64,000 nucleotides of DNA, taken from assembly GCA_964584595.1 (NCBI GenBank), contig CAZPAM010000002.1:1-64000 (forward strand), given 5' to 3'. Positions 55,249 through 64,000 of the stretch are shown piece by piece. The DNA is from Scalindua sp964584595. Its GTDB lineage: Bacteria > Planctomycetota > Brocadiia > Brocadiales > Scalinduaceae. The notes beneath the pieces are model-generated. The model searched no databases. It worked only from the letters and a program-made list of their open reading frames with translations, and was not told the origin of the DNA. Within the stretch, counting starts at the first letter, position 1. Each line of letters begins with the position of its first letter. Made by a program: the position numbers and the translations under genes.

Positions 55249-55758
55249 TTACTCTGGTTTCTTTCCACGTTTTCTTTTTATCCTGGCAGGGTTCCCACAT
55301 ACAACTACACCATCAGGTACGGATTTAGTAACAACTGACCCTGCTCCCACAACTGCATTACTTCCAATGTTTACGTCTGGTAATACAGTTGTATTTGCAC
55401 CTACAGATGCGCCTTTCTTAATTTTCCAGCTTATTCCTTTAAGATCCCGTGTATTATCATGAGTGGGAAACTTATCATTGGCAAAACAAACACCAGGGCC
55501 GATGAAGCAATTATCCTCAACAATGAGCCCATCATACAAAAGCGCCTTATTATGTATTTTAACATTATTTCCTATGATAACATTCCTATCAATATAGACA
55601 CCATTTCCTATAACGCAATTCATACCAATCTTTGCTTTATTACCTATCTGGGCAAAGGCCCAAATTTTTGTTCCTTCCCCAATCTCTGCCGTTTCTGACA
55701 CTACTGCCAGTTTATCAACAAAAACACCATTTAACGTTTTTAATTTTCCTTTACCCAT
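55249..55758 (-). CDS. Left-handed beta-helix acyltransferase (WbpD-like)
   Basis: A 169-residue hexapeptide-repeat protein. Turns such as AQIGNKAKIGMNCVIGNGV, YIDRNVIIGNNVKIH and VGANTTVLPDVNIGSNAVVGAGSVV form the helix. A loop FANDKFPTHDNTRD near 92-105 is typical of UDP-2-acetamido-3-amino-2,3-dideoxy-glucuronate N-acetyltransferases (WbpD/WlbB). Trimeric, cytoplasmic; transfers an acetyl group from acetyl-CoA to an amino sugar nucleotide. It overlaps the epimerase gene by 19 bases. No matching 3-aminotransferase is adjacent, though two DegT enzymes lie elsewhere. Confidence 0.9.
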   Translation of the reverse strand: MGKGKLKTLNGVFVDKLAVVSETAEIGEGTKIWAFAQIGNKAKIGMNCVIGNGVYIDRNVIIGNNVKIHNKALLYDGLIVEDNCFIGPGVCFANDKFPTHDNTRDLKGISWKIKKGASVGANTTVLPDVNIGSNAVVGAGSVVTKSVPDGVVVCGNPARIKRKRGKKPE

Positions 55759-56702
55759 TCTATATTTCTTCTCAGACCTTCATCTATAAATACTTTAGGC
55801 TTCCATCTAAAAAGTTTTTTTGCCAAAGAATAGTTACACAACAGCTTCGGTACCTGTGCTTTCCTGTCTTTAGTATGTACAATTTTTGAGTTTGATCCCA
55901 CAATCGCTTTAATCTTTTTTGCTACATAGTTAACGGTAATAGCCTCACCTGTGCCAAAATTTACAGCCCTGCCGACAGCATTTTTGTGGCTACCCATAAT
56001 CATGAAAGCATCTACCATATCATCTACATAGGTAAAATCTCTGGATTGCCTACCAGTACCATGTACAGTAAGTGTCTTGCCCTTAAGCGCCAGCTCTATA
56101 AATTTTGGTATAACATCATATGTATGTCTGGGGCCATATGTATTAAACGGCCTGATTATGGCAACCGGAAGATGATATGTATTCTGGTATGAATAACAAT
56201 ACCTATCTGCGGCAACTTTGCTTGCGGCATACGGTGATGATGGATAAAGCGGATGCTCTTCATCAATAGAACCACCTATAGTCATTCCATATATTTCACT
56301 GGAAGATGTACATACTATTCTCTTTATACCTTTACCTTCCTTTGCAGCCTGCAAAATATTCAATGTACCTATCACATTTGTCTCCATTACTTCTATAGGA
56401 TGGGCAAAAGAGTTGGGTACATAAGCATCGGCAGCAAGATGAAATATGATCTCTGGTTTATTTTTTATAACTAGCTCCTTTGCATCGGTACTGGAAATGT
56501 TACCGGTAATGATCTCCTCCAGCTTGTTTTTCAGATGCTCTATATTCCTAAGGGTATATTGAGTAGTCCCTGATGTAGAATTCCCCCTGACATACACAGA
56601 AACCTTCGCGCCTTCTGCCAGCAGCCTTTCGGTAAGATGTGAACCCATGAAACCATCCGCGCCGGTGACCAAAACTCTCTTGTGTTTGTAACAATTTTTC
56701 AT
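55740..56702 (-). CDS. NDP-sugar epimerase/4,6-dehydratase (extended SDR)
   Basis: A 320-residue extended SDR. NAD-binding GADGFMGSH lies at 14-22; VYVRGNSTSG after beta 2 is common in GDP/UDP-sugar dehydratases. SSSEIYG and PYAASKVAADRY give Ser/Thr-Tyr-Lys. RPFNTYGPRHTYDVIPKFI follows and the end is LFRWKPKVFIDEGLRRNIEW. It resembles LegB-like UDP-GlcNAc 4,6-dehydratases as well as GDP-mannose dehydratases. It would make the keto sugar needed by the DegT aminotransferases. The stop overlaps the acyltransferase start. Confidence 0.88.
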   Translation of the reverse strand: MKNCYKHKRVLVTGADGFMGSHLTERLLAEGAKVSVYVRGNSTSGTTQYTLRNIEHLKNKLEEIITGNISSTDAKELVIKNKPEIIFHLAADAYVPNSFAHPIEVMETNVIGTLNILQAAKEGKGIKRIVCTSSSEIYGMTIGGSIDEEHPLYPSSPYAASKVAADRYCYSYQNTYHLPVAIIRPFNTYGPRHTYDVIPKFIELALKGKTLTVHGTGRQSRDFTYVDDMVDAFMIMGSHKNAVGRAVNFGTGEAITVNYVAKKIKAIVGSNSKIVHTKDRKAQVPKLLCNYSLAKKLFRWKPKVFIDEGLRRNIEWVKEN

Positions 56703-57670
56703 GATTTCTCCTGCCGGGTTTTCCCCAAATAGTGATATGGTATTGAAAAATCCATGAGATAACGTGGAGACACCTTTACACTTTGCTTCTTTTCAACTGT
56801 TGGGTCCTTTATAATAACATATGAGACTCCGTAGTAAGGAGTTGTAAACCTGCAAACAAGATCATCCAGACGAATCAAAAGAGATGCCACCCTCTTTCCA
56901 AAAAACATTCTTAAAACAGGAATAACGGTGTTATAACCATCGATTACAATCTTTGGATACTTCATTTTCTCACTATGTTTACGTGGTACAGCCTCTATGA
57001 TTCTTGCAGAAATTCGCAATAACCGTGATGGACTGTAAAATCCTGTAGCTATAACCGGATACTCCAGATGGTTAAGACTGTTTAAATCAAAACTATGAAT
57101 ATGGCTTGAACCTTTCCCTTTGCCGGTAATATTTTTTTCTATAAGTTCTGGAGACTCGTGAGGTACAGTTATTACCACGGCTTTCTTGGCAACCCTTATC
57201 AGTTCACTGAGGGCTTTAGGTAGGTCTGGAATATGCTCTAGTGTTTCAGTACACAAAACTACATCAAACTCATTGTCTTTATATGGCAATTCGTGCCCGT
57301 CTGCCACCCTAGAATCCATACCGAATAGCTCTCTTGACTTGTTACAAAGCTCTTCACAGAAATCACATAATGATACCTTAACTCCGAACAGTTTCCCTAT
57401 CAGATATGCAGAGTATCCTTCAGCAGCACCAACGTCTAAGTATGAATCAAAATCCAGGCACGCCAGCTTCTTTAAAATATGGTAGTTTATGATATACCAC
57501 TGGATGTCACCTGAATGCCTGGCACCCTTTCTAAAACCGTAGATTGGCTGAAAAGACCGATACATACCATTTTCATCAGGCATTTTAAACTGCTGATTTA
57601 ACACTGTTTCATCCATACAGTTTAAAGCCATTTTCTCTCCATCAAATCCTCTTATAAGTTTGTGTCCCAT
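56699..57670 (-). CDS. Class I SAM-dependent methyltransferase
   Basis: A 323-residue methyltransferase. Motif I SYLDVGAAEGYSAYL lies at about 77-91, with ADGHELPYKDNEFDVVLCTETLEHIPD and LIRVAKKAVVITVPHES following. The C-terminal third has basic and hydrophobic segments that could touch the membrane. The ATG overlaps the SDR gene by four bases. It probably O-methylates the glycan. It resembles methyltransferases acting on lipid-linked or protein-bound sugars, but the acceptor is not shown. Confidence 0.87.
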   Translation of the reverse strand: MGHKLIRGFDGEKMALNCMDETVLNQQFKMPDENGMYRSFQPIYGFRKGARHSGDIQWYIINYHILKKLACLDFDSYLDVGAAEGYSAYLIGKLFGVKVSLCDFCEELCNKSRELFGMDSRVADGHELPYKDNEFDVVLCTETLEHIPDLPKALSELIRVAKKAVVITVPHESPELIEKNITGKGKGSSHIHSFDLNSLNHLEYPVIATGFYSPSRLLRISARIIEAVPRKHSEKMKYPKIVIDGYNTVIPVLRMFFGKRVASLLIRLDDLVCRFTTPYYGVSYVIIKDPTVEKKQSVKVSPRYLMDFSIPYHYLGKTRQEKS

Positions 57671-57754
57671 ATTTTACTTCCTCAGCTACTTAAATCATAA
57701 AAATTTTATTGAAAATGTATTCATGGTTGTTATTAACCACCCTCTTCCGTTCAA

Positions 57755-59452
57755 TTACAAAACCTTTCTTAGGATCCTTTTAAATATCCTCCTTGGCTCA
57801 GGACAGCATAGTTCTGCATCAGGTGTCAATTTTTCAAAATCTAAAACTCTTTTTAATGAATTCTTGAACTTCCTTACTGTTCCAATACTTGTTTCTCTAC
57901 CTAAGAAATAATCTTCAGGAACCTTTATATGGCTCTCCCCTATCTTTATATCCTGCTTATATGCGAACTTTTTTCTCCACAAATCAGAAAATGTTGTCAT
58001 ATCAAGAGGGCTCAAACCTTTCTTTAAAACAGCATATTCAATTATGTCATTCAACAGACCCGGGACCTCCCGAAATTTACTGGTATGAGCGTAAACAATA
58101 ACAGGCAATGCACATGATATCATTTCATCTATAGCTTGTTTGTAAAACTTCAGAACTGCCTTGGTATCACAAGCTCCTTTCTGAAAAAAAAGCTCCGGAG
58201 CAACCGGAAAGATAGGTATTTCGAGTACTTCTGATATCCTCCCTCTTAAAGCAGGATAACTTGGCAGGCCAAGATAGTCATATGCAAAATCGGAAGAATA
58301 TTCATACCCCTCATCCTCCAATGCCTTCATTAGATTTGTATTCCATCTTCCCATCGGAGAAGCAAAGCCCTTTGTTTCAATACCCAAATCTTTGAAAAAC
58401 AGCTTCGCCTTTCTAATACTATGCCTGTTACTCGCATAATCGCTATAGGTATAATGGTAAAAACCGTGAGATTGTATATCAAGGCCTATTTCTTTACATT
58501 CCCTGACTTTATCTTTTGTATGAATAAAAGAGTGTACATTGAAGAAAACTGTTACTGCATCACTATATTTTCTGAACAGCTCTATATAATCATTGAAGGT
58601 TTCATCATGAAACTCATCTGCATCAATTCTCAGGCAAAAGAAATGAGAGTAATCTGTTTGTTGCCCTGCCATAAAATCTACAAGTGGCCTGCGAGCAACT
58701 TCTTCCTGCACACGTATAGAGCCATTACCAAACGACTTTATCCTGGAACTGCGCTTTAACCAATATTTTCTTCGCTTATTCAACCTTTTTATGTCCTCGC
58801 TCTTAGCAGAACTATATGTTTTAGCATATAACACGCCCTGTCTTGTGCGAGAGCAGTTGCCTGATTCTATGAGAGAGATTACCTCGTTTATTTTCTTTGC
58901 CCCCAGAACAATATTCTTCTTTCGTAATTGACTATGGGTATCATTTGGCACTACTTTCTGGCGCTCACAAAGAATTATATCTCCGGTATCAAGACCTTCC
59001 TCTATATAATGTATTGTAACTCCTATCTTATCAGGCTCATTATTATACAGCGCCCAGAATTCCGAATCAGACCCCCTATAGAAAGGAAGTAGTCCGGAAT
59101 GTAAATTAATAGCACCTTTAGAGGCAGTACAAAAAACGTCTCTCTGTAATTTCCTCGTACCTACCACAACTATAAGGTCAGGATTAATTGTTTTTAATAA
59201 TTCTACATTTTCCTTCGTATTAATATTAGTTACCGCCTTAACCAGAATACCATTCTTATTCCTGGCTATACTTTCATAACTAAAATATTTGAGCCTTCTT
59301 AACAGAAAAAAAAGTAGTAGCTTTATACTTGTCTTAAATCCTTTATGTTTTTCCTCATAGACTATTGCTTTAATATCTCTACCGGCATTAATGAGTGCCT
59401 GTGTCACCATTCTCCCATCTATAATATCACTGGTTAATATTACTAATTTCAT
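57755..59452 (-). CDS. Formyltransferase-polysaccharide deacetylase fusion
   Basis: A 565-residue two-domain protein. Residues 1-210 form a formyltransferase fold with N116 and H118 in INLHSGLLPFYRG and D155 in GLDTGDII. Residues about 265-500 form a NodB-type deacetylase: RIDADEFHD carries the metal/catalytic Asp, SHGFYHY supplies metal His, and VYAHTSKF the final His. Such pairing might swap an acetyl for a formyl group on an amino sugar, or act on two positions. No signal peptide is seen, which speaks for cytoplasmic action. The stop overlaps the GT2 downstream. Confidence 0.87.
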   Translation of the reverse strand: MKLVILTSDIIDGRMVTQALINAGRDIKAIVYEEKHKGFKTSIKLLLFFLLRRLKYFSYESIARNKNGILVKAVTNINTKENVELLKTINPDLIVVVGTRKLQRDVFCTASKGAINLHSGLLPFYRGSDSEFWALYNNEPDKIGVTIHYIEEGLDTGDIILCERQKVVPNDTHSQLRKKNIVLGAKKINEVISLIESGNCSRTRQGVLYAKTYSSAKSEDIKRLNKRRKYWLKRSSRIKSFGNGSIRVQEEVARRPLVDFMAGQQTDYSHFFCLRIDADEFHDETFNDYIELFRKYSDAVTVFFNVHSFIHTKDKVRECKEIGLDIQSHGFYHYTYSDYASNRHSIRKAKLFFKDLGIETKGFASPMGRWNTNLMKALEDEGYEYSSDFAYDYLGLPSYPALRGRISEVLEIPIFPVAPELFFQKGACDTKAVLKFYKQAIDEMISCALPVIVYAHTSKFREVPGLLNDIIEYAVLKKGLSPLDMTTFSDLWRKKFAYKQDIKIGESHIKVPEDYFLGRETSIGTVRKFKNSLKRVLDFEKLTPDAELCCPEPRRIFKRILRKVL

Positions 59453-60360
59453 CTAATAATATCACTATCCTTTAACACTCTCAATCGTAATTGCGGGATG
59501 CATTGGTGCCGTCTGGATAGTGCTGCCGGAAACCTTAATAAAGCCATCCAGAAACCTTGAGCCAACTCAACGTTGCCAAAAACGATGGAGTGAACAATCC
59601 TGAACGGGAGAAAGAATAAATGTGCTGCAATTAACCTCTTATTGTGTATATTTTTCCAGAAAAACAAGAACACGTTTCTATGGGCTATTACCATCTTCCT
59701 ACGCTTACCATATTCCCTGTTAAATGTAGTTGATTCCTTATGCCAAATTATACTTTTAGGTTCATACACTCCCTTCTTACCTGAAACAAGCGCTCTATAA
59801 CATAGGTCTACTTCTTCACATATGCCCGGTAAATACAGCGAATCAAAGCCGCCTAAACGCAGAAAAAGATCTCTTCTGAACGCCCCTGTTGCTATGCTAT
59901 GTGTCTCACCTGGTACTGCCGCATTAGTTTCATCAACAATATTCTTTAATATGCCATACTTAATCTTTAGATATGACCTCCCACCATTGTAAGTACCGTC
60001 AAAATTCAAAAGTCTAGGCGCAACAAAGAACACATTATCATCTTTAAAATGCTCAACAAGATAGTCTACAAAATCTTTTTCAACTTTTATATCATTATTT
60101 AACAGGATCACAACATCACTATCAATGACCTTCAACACCTCATTATAAGAACATAACACTTCATTCTTTTTGCTGGCATATAACTCAACTGAAGAAAATT
60201 TATTTCTTATATATTCAACACTTCCATCAGTACTCACATTATCAACAACGTAGACTTTACATTTATGAATGGACTGTTTAGCCGCTTTGCATACGGACGG
60301 TAAAAAGGCACTGAGAAGATCTTTCCCGTTATAATTCAATACAAGTATATCTACTTTCAT
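59449..60360 (-). CDS. Glycosyltransferase family 2 (rhamnosyltransferase-like)
   Basis: A 303-residue GT2. It starts VDILVLNYNGKDLLSAFLPSV and has YVVDNVSTDGS and VVILLNNDIKVEKDF (the LNND metal/donor motif of WbbL-like rhamnosyltransferases). GGFDSLYLPGICEEVDLCYRAL and WHKESTTFNR follow, with a C-terminal hydrophobic part. It transfers a deoxy or other sugar to a lipid-linked glycan. I chose ATG 60360 (AAGG upstream), since the longer frame to 60441 overlaps the VTC gene. It overlaps the fusion gene by four bases. Confidence 0.9.
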   Translation of the reverse strand: MKVDILVLNYNGKDLLSAFLPSVCKAAKQSIHKCKVYVVDNVSTDGSVEYIRNKFSSVELYASKKNEVLCSYNEVLKVIDSDVVILLNNDIKVEKDFVDYLVEHFKDDNVFFVAPRLLNFDGTYNGGRSYLKIKYGILKNIVDETNAAVPGETHSIATGAFRRDLFLRLGGFDSLYLPGICEEVDLCYRALVSGKKGVYEPKSIIWHKESTTFNREYGKRRKMVIAHRNVFLFFWKNIHNKRLIAAHLFFLPFRIVHSIVFGNVELAQGFWMALLRFPAALSRRHQCIPQLRLRVLKDSDIIR

Positions 60361-60382
60361 CCAGCCTTGTAAATTCCCGGTT

Positions 60383-61123
60383 TTATGCCATAATCCTTCT
60401 CTGAAGCCTCTTCTGATAGAGATGCTCAATAGCCAGGGCATATTTTGATACCCTCCTCTGTGTCAGATTATGATGTTTTATGTAATTCATCAACCACAAC
60501 GGCATTTTGTCATTGAATTTTACTTCAAGGACAACCAGCCTGCTTGGAAGGCAATACTCTGCATGAGAGAAATCCACATTCAACATACCCGCATCCATGC
60601 ATTTAATAGAGTGATCAAAAGTAATCCTGAAGTTATGGTAATGCTTCAACATCAAAGGCAGCCGTTTATATTGTATAGCAGCCACGGGTTTTATATGCCA
60701 GCGCTTATGATAATATATAAACTTTTTTACCACATAATGATCGGCAAAATCACTCAGGCTCTCCACATCAATATTGTCAGATATCAGCTGCGAACAAATA
60801 TCATGAGGCAGGAAACAACGATCTTTTATAATGGTAAAGTTATCCTTTGCCTTAATCTCAAGAAATAAACCGTTCGGATCATCATCTTTACTTTTTTTAT
60901 ATGACCGAATCCTGAACTTTACCCTTTTTTCTAACCCTTCAATCTTCTCTCTATAAAACCTGAAATTATGCGTATCAAAATAGATTGAAAAAACATTATA
61001 CCCATGTTCCAGGCTGTTTTTGTCCAACTCAGCAAAACGCATTAGGGTATCGACAATCTCCTGTTTTTGCTGAAAGGATATCAGATATTTAATCTCAAAA
61101 CGGTTTTTGCGTGCCAACCTCAT
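60383..61123 (-). CDS. VTC-domain protein (polyphosphate polymerase-like)
   Basis: A 246-residue VTC-domain protein. The tunnel-fold residues are visible: RFEIKYLI (E10, K12), YFDT (strand 3), KRVKFRIRSYK with basic residues, LFLEIKAK (E-K pair), a Lys/Arg strand AIQYKRLPL and LEVKFNDKMP. The yeast VTC4 enzyme makes polyphosphate from ATP; bacterial VTC proteins near CotH kinases are less studied. It lacks membrane spans. ATG 61123 overlaps the CotH gene by 29 bases, so the two are translationally linked. A role in building or phosphorylating a surface polymer is an inference. Confidence 0.88.
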   Translation of the reverse strand: MRLARKNRFEIKYLISFQQKQEIVDTLMRFAELDKNSLEHGYNVFSIYFDTHNFRFYREKIEGLEKRVKFRIRSYKKSKDDDPNGLFLEIKAKDNFTIIKDRCFLPHDICSQLISDNIDVESLSDFADHYVVKKFIYYHKRWHIKPVAAIQYKRLPLMLKHYHNFRITFDHSIKCMDAGMLNVDFSHAEYCLPSRLVVLEVKFNDKMPLWLMNYIKHHNLTQRRVSKYALAIEHLYQKRLQRRIMA

Positions 61124-63911
61124 CTTCTTTAAACTTCCCCAGCCTTTCAACTGTTTTTGCAATCTGTATATTCAGTCTATCCACATGAACAATCCCTTCT
61201 TCCCCGACAATGTCAGCATTGCAGTCAGATTCGAATATATTCAGACTGCTATCATTATCAAGTACAATACCGGTTTTATTGTCAACTGTTATCTTTGAGT
61301 TTATAAGATAGCCATGGCCTGCAGAACCGTATTCCCACTTCTTAAGATACGCATGATAGGCCGTATCATTTTCCCTGAAATCACACCCGTATATAATAGG
61401 TGTTGATTCATCTTTACTCTCTATAGCTATTTTGCAATCGGTAAATTTGCAATTGGAGATAACGGGACTGGCTTTCTCCCCTATAGATATACCTTTATCA
61501 CTGGCACCAGTGAAAGAACAATTTGACACAAACACATCCGAAGTCATCAAATCCAGTAAATCATTACCGGAATTTTCAAAAATACAAGATTGAATCGTTC
61601 CTTCTGCATAATCAAGGTCAATAGAATCGGCGTTAGTGTTATAGAAACTTGAATTTCTTATTGTGATATTTGAATGCACAATATGTAAACAATCATCCGA
61701 GATAGTATTTTCTGAAAATTCACAATTCTCAATAACTATCGACGAGGACCAATGAATCGAAACCATGCCTGAATAGTCTATGTTAAAGGCGCTATCCAAA
61801 GTACCCCCTGTGAAATTTGTATATTTAAGAACACTGCCAGATGTATCTTTTCCCTGTAATACAAAGGCTCCCCATCCATGATCTGGGTCAGACCTCCTTA
61901 AATTTATTGGCTTGTCCTTTTTACCAGAAAGGATTGCCTTTCCCTTGCAAAAGATGGAAGCCCCTGGAGACATCATAATGTCAGTTCCCTCCGCAACTAT
62001 TAGTGTATCCCCAGGGCCAACATACATATCTTCTCTTATATGTACTTCTCCGGGCCCCAGGTGTATAGTCTGCGGCTCCTTATTGTCCAGATCCAATGGA
62101 TGCACAATTTCCATATTGTGGACTACGGGTAGGTCCCGGTTTACGATATGCGTTTCTGGAATTATAGAAGTGCCTGTAACCGCATTGTTAAAGCTATTAC
62201 TAAGAAAAGCAAGTAATGCCTTTTGATCTAGACCATTAAATGTAACAACATAATCACACGATCCCGCATCCAACGCATACTCAGGATATCGCAATCCGAA
62301 GAAATGTGTAAAAGAGGGTTCCGGATCTATGATTTTCACACCCGGATAGAATAGAATGGCTGTGTCTTTTTCTATATTAATATCTTTGCTTTTATGTGCA
62401 CTGCTGACATGAATGCCTATATTAGATTTCCTTAATTCTTTGGTTTGAAGTCCCGCGGCGGAATTACCCCACACCCTTATAAGGCATTTTATACCGTCTT
62501 CCTTATTGTCACCACTATCATGCTCTGAAGACAAAAAGATTTCAACATTACATTTTTCCAACTCCGATTTAATAAAGTCTTCGCGCTTTCTTATCCACCT
62601 TTTCACAACCCGAATTTCATCTTCAAAAAGAAGATAAGGAAATGGTAATCTGTGAATTCCCGCCGGTGTAAATCTTATATAACCCCTGTATGAATCTGCA
62701 TGGACAGCACCGTCAATTTGCATGACATTATCATCTATAAATTTAGTCTGTTCTTCATAAGAACCAAAACTATTAATAGCTTCCCAAAGATATAGATTCC
62801 GTCTATGTATAAATGTTGGATCTCTCAAGGCAAGATCCAGTATTGGCGTAAGTCTTTCATTAAGTGATATTCTGTATTCAGGCACAAGACCCAATTCAAG
62901 AGTTTTTCGAAACCGGAATGGGCTGTAAGGTGTAAGCCCTCCATGACCATTGATATCATCTGCAATCGGCTCTAATAATCCACGTGAGGGATCAAAATAG
63001 TAGATATGGTTATGTACGGAATCCGCATGAATTCCCTGAAACAGATTCATTGCCGCCTGCCATCTTGCCAACTTGTCCTTATCCATAATTTGCCACAAAT
63101 CCTGAACGGACTCATGTGTAATCTCTAAATTAATAGCAGCTATAAGCTTTTCCATAGGCCTAAAGTTATCACCTTCTTGATCCTTGACGTGCATAAGATT
63201 CCAGGAGGCTGCTTCTTTCCAACAACTTAGTTTGTCAGCTTTCTTTCCCCTGTATTTATATATAATTCCCGGCATTCTTTCATGTTCAATCAAAAATATG
63301 TCTAGAGGACGAAGTGTCATATGATACAGGCCATAATATTTGTTGTTTACAAAAAACTTTACAAAAGAGGTATTGGATGCCATCACACCAAACTTATGCA
63401 CAAAACAATCCTCCATCAGGTTGCGCATCATAAGTTTGTCCTCTGGATTTACCAGTTCGATATATCGCCGCCCTTCGTAGAGTCTGTTTTTGGGAACTTT
63501 TATCCTGACAGAAGGTTTGTGAATATCCCAATGCCATTTATTAGCACCGCGCAACCTGTACTTTACCCTTCTGTACTGACCATCAGGATATTTCAAGTAT
63601 GCTCTGTAATAATCCCTTGTAGAGACAGGTACGTTGGAAAGGAGTTTATTAAGACTGTTCCGGTCAATAAAGAGCCTAATTTCAGGGACATCTTCTGATC
63701 CCCTTAACTCGGGAGACTCCAACCCGGAAACAAAGGAAGAAAAAGCCGTGTATGTTGAGAAGAAAAGTGTACCAAGTTCTCTCTTAAGTGAAAATTTGAC
63801 ATGAGCGTCTGTATAAGTAGCCTTAAAGAATATCAAATATGATGATAAGAATATAAAACCAAAAAGAATAAAAGGCATAGAAATGAGAAAGAGTTTTTCC
63901 CACAACTTCAT
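61095..63911 (-). CDS. CotH kinase family protein with right-handed beta-helix
   Basis: A 938-residue protein. A single membrane helix lies at about 7-28, so the rest is extracytoplasmic. Residues about 75-440 form a CotH-like kinase domain (RLRGANKWHWDIHKPS, FFVNNKYYGLYH, HNHIYYFDPSRGLLEPIADDING). Residues about 610-890 are repeats of a right-handed parallel beta-helix (ENCEFSEN, IRNSSFYN, VSNCSFTGA, ISNCKFTD). CotH enzymes phosphorylate Ser in spore coat or surface proteins; here the helix may hold a glycan. The ATG 63911 has AGGAG upstream, better than GTG 63950. Confidence 0.88.
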   Translation of the reverse strand: MKLWEKLFLISMPFILFGFIFLSSYLIFFKATYTDAHVKFSLKRELGTLFFSTYTAFSSFVSGLESPELRGSEDVPEIRLFIDRNSLNKLLSNVPVSTRDYYRAYLKYPDGQYRRVKYRLRGANKWHWDIHKPSVRIKVPKNRLYEGRRYIELVNPEDKLMMRNLMEDCFVHKFGVMASNTSFVKFFVNNKYYGLYHMTLRPLDIFLIEHERMPGIIYKYRGKKADKLSCWKEAASWNLMHVKDQEGDNFRPMEKLIAAINLEITHESVQDLWQIMDKDKLARWQAAMNLFQGIHADSVHNHIYYFDPSRGLLEPIADDINGHGGLTPYSPFRFRKTLELGLVPEYRISLNERLTPILDLALRDPTFIHRRNLYLWEAINSFGSYEEQTKFIDDNVMQIDGAVHADSYRGYIRFTPAGIHRLPFPYLLFEDEIRVVKRWIRKREDFIKSELEKCNVEIFLSSEHDSGDNKEDGIKCLIRVWGNSAAGLQTKELRKSNIGIHVSSAHKSKDINIEKDTAILFYPGVKIIDPEPSFTHFFGLRYPEYALDAGSCDYVVTFNGLDQKALLAFLSNSFNNAVTGTSIIPETHIVNRDLPVVHNMEIVHPLDLDNKEPQTIHLGPGEVHIREDMYVGPGDTLIVAEGTDIMMSPGASIFCKGKAILSGKKDKPINLRRSDPDHGWGAFVLQGKDTSGSVLKYTNFTGGTLDSAFNIDYSGMVSIHWSSSIVIENCEFSENTISDDCLHIVHSNITIRNSSFYNTNADSIDLDYAEGTIQSCIFENSGNDLLDLMTSDVFVSNCSFTGASDKGISIGEKASPVISNCKFTDCKIAIESKDESTPIIYGCDFRENDTAYHAYLKKWEYGSAGHGYLINSKITVDNKTGIVLDNDSSLNIFESDCNADIVGEEGIVHVDRLNIQIAKTVERLGKFKEDEVGTQKPF

Positions 63912-64000
63912 TCTCCTATAACTCCTATCGTTAAATCTTATTCCTAACACAACACATCTCCCTGCAGTGTACGTCTACACATTTTTTATAAATCTACGCT

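Noticed and set aside
1..64000. tRNA, rRNA, CRISPR arrays and transposase genes
   Set aside because: I looked for cloverleaf-like segments, regular repeat-spacer patterns and DDE/serine recombinase motifs and found none that convince.

Overview
The window is one long surface-glycan (exopolysaccharide, O-antigen or glycolipid) biosynthesis region. Almost every gene lies on the minus strand, so it reads from right (64000) to left (1) as a chain of tightly packed, often overlapping genes. The DNA is AT-rich. Chain-length regulators, MsbA-like export, GT9 and GT39 enzymes point to a Gram-negative type envelope. Many B12-dependent radical SAM enzymes, a MarR-like EPS regulator and CotH/VTC genes suggest an environmental, probably anaerobic lineage such as a planctomycete, nitrospirote or desulfobacterium. 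The sequence alone does not settle the phylum.

Region by region in transcription order: (1) 63911-54114 holds a CotH/beta-helix protein, a VTC-domain protein, a GT2, a formyltransferase-deacetylase fusion, a methyltransferase, an NDP-sugar epimerase/dehydratase, a left-handed beta-helix N-acetyltransferase and a VpsJ-like alpha/alpha-toroid protein. (2) 54105-47150 has WecB, a GT4, two GT39 membrane glycosyltransferases, a DPM1-like polyprenyl-phosphate glycosyltransferase and a methyltransferase. (3) 47110-40181 has a PEP mutase fused to a nucleotidyltransferase (phosphonate synthesis), a B12 radical SAM enzyme, a GT9 and a tandem GT4-GT4 fusion. (4) 40180-39449 is the longest non-coding stretch, with twin palindromes, followed by a MarR-like regulator and a Wzz-like protein. 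(5) 37769-29126 encodes sugar amination, formylation and NeuB functions, plus a radical SAM/SPASM enzyme overlapping an MNIO (DUF692)-like protein. A 35-codon stub of a HisF homologue follows. (6) 28984-22072 contains a B12 radical SAM enzyme, then 2-oxoacid dehydrogenase E1alpha and E1beta, an acyl carrier protein, two GNAT acetyltransferases and an E2, with no E3. (7) 21860-14631 contains LIC12162-type and PFTS-like transferases alternating with two B12 radical SAM enzymes. (8) 14421-6482 holds an ABC exporter, SPASM enzymes, NeuB, NeuA, methyltransferases and a class IV aminotransferase. (9) 6142-1 has a sulfatase-fold protein, a CDP-alcohol phosphotransferase-like protein, a B12 radical SAM enzyme, a GT2 and the start of a polysaccharide deacetylase.

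Together the genes look able to make nonulosonic-acid-like and N-acylated or N-formylated amino sugars, probably a phosphonate substituent, and to assemble and export them. Eight radical SAM enzymes in one glycan locus, a dedicated E1/E2/ACP acyl module and the MNIO-like/SPASM pair are the most unusual parts. No Wzx or Wzy and no initiating sugar-phosphate transferase was recognised, so the locus probably extends beyond the window. The assembly has one 100-N gap (9725-9824), flanked by an exact 55-base duplication that is almost certainly an assembly artefact.
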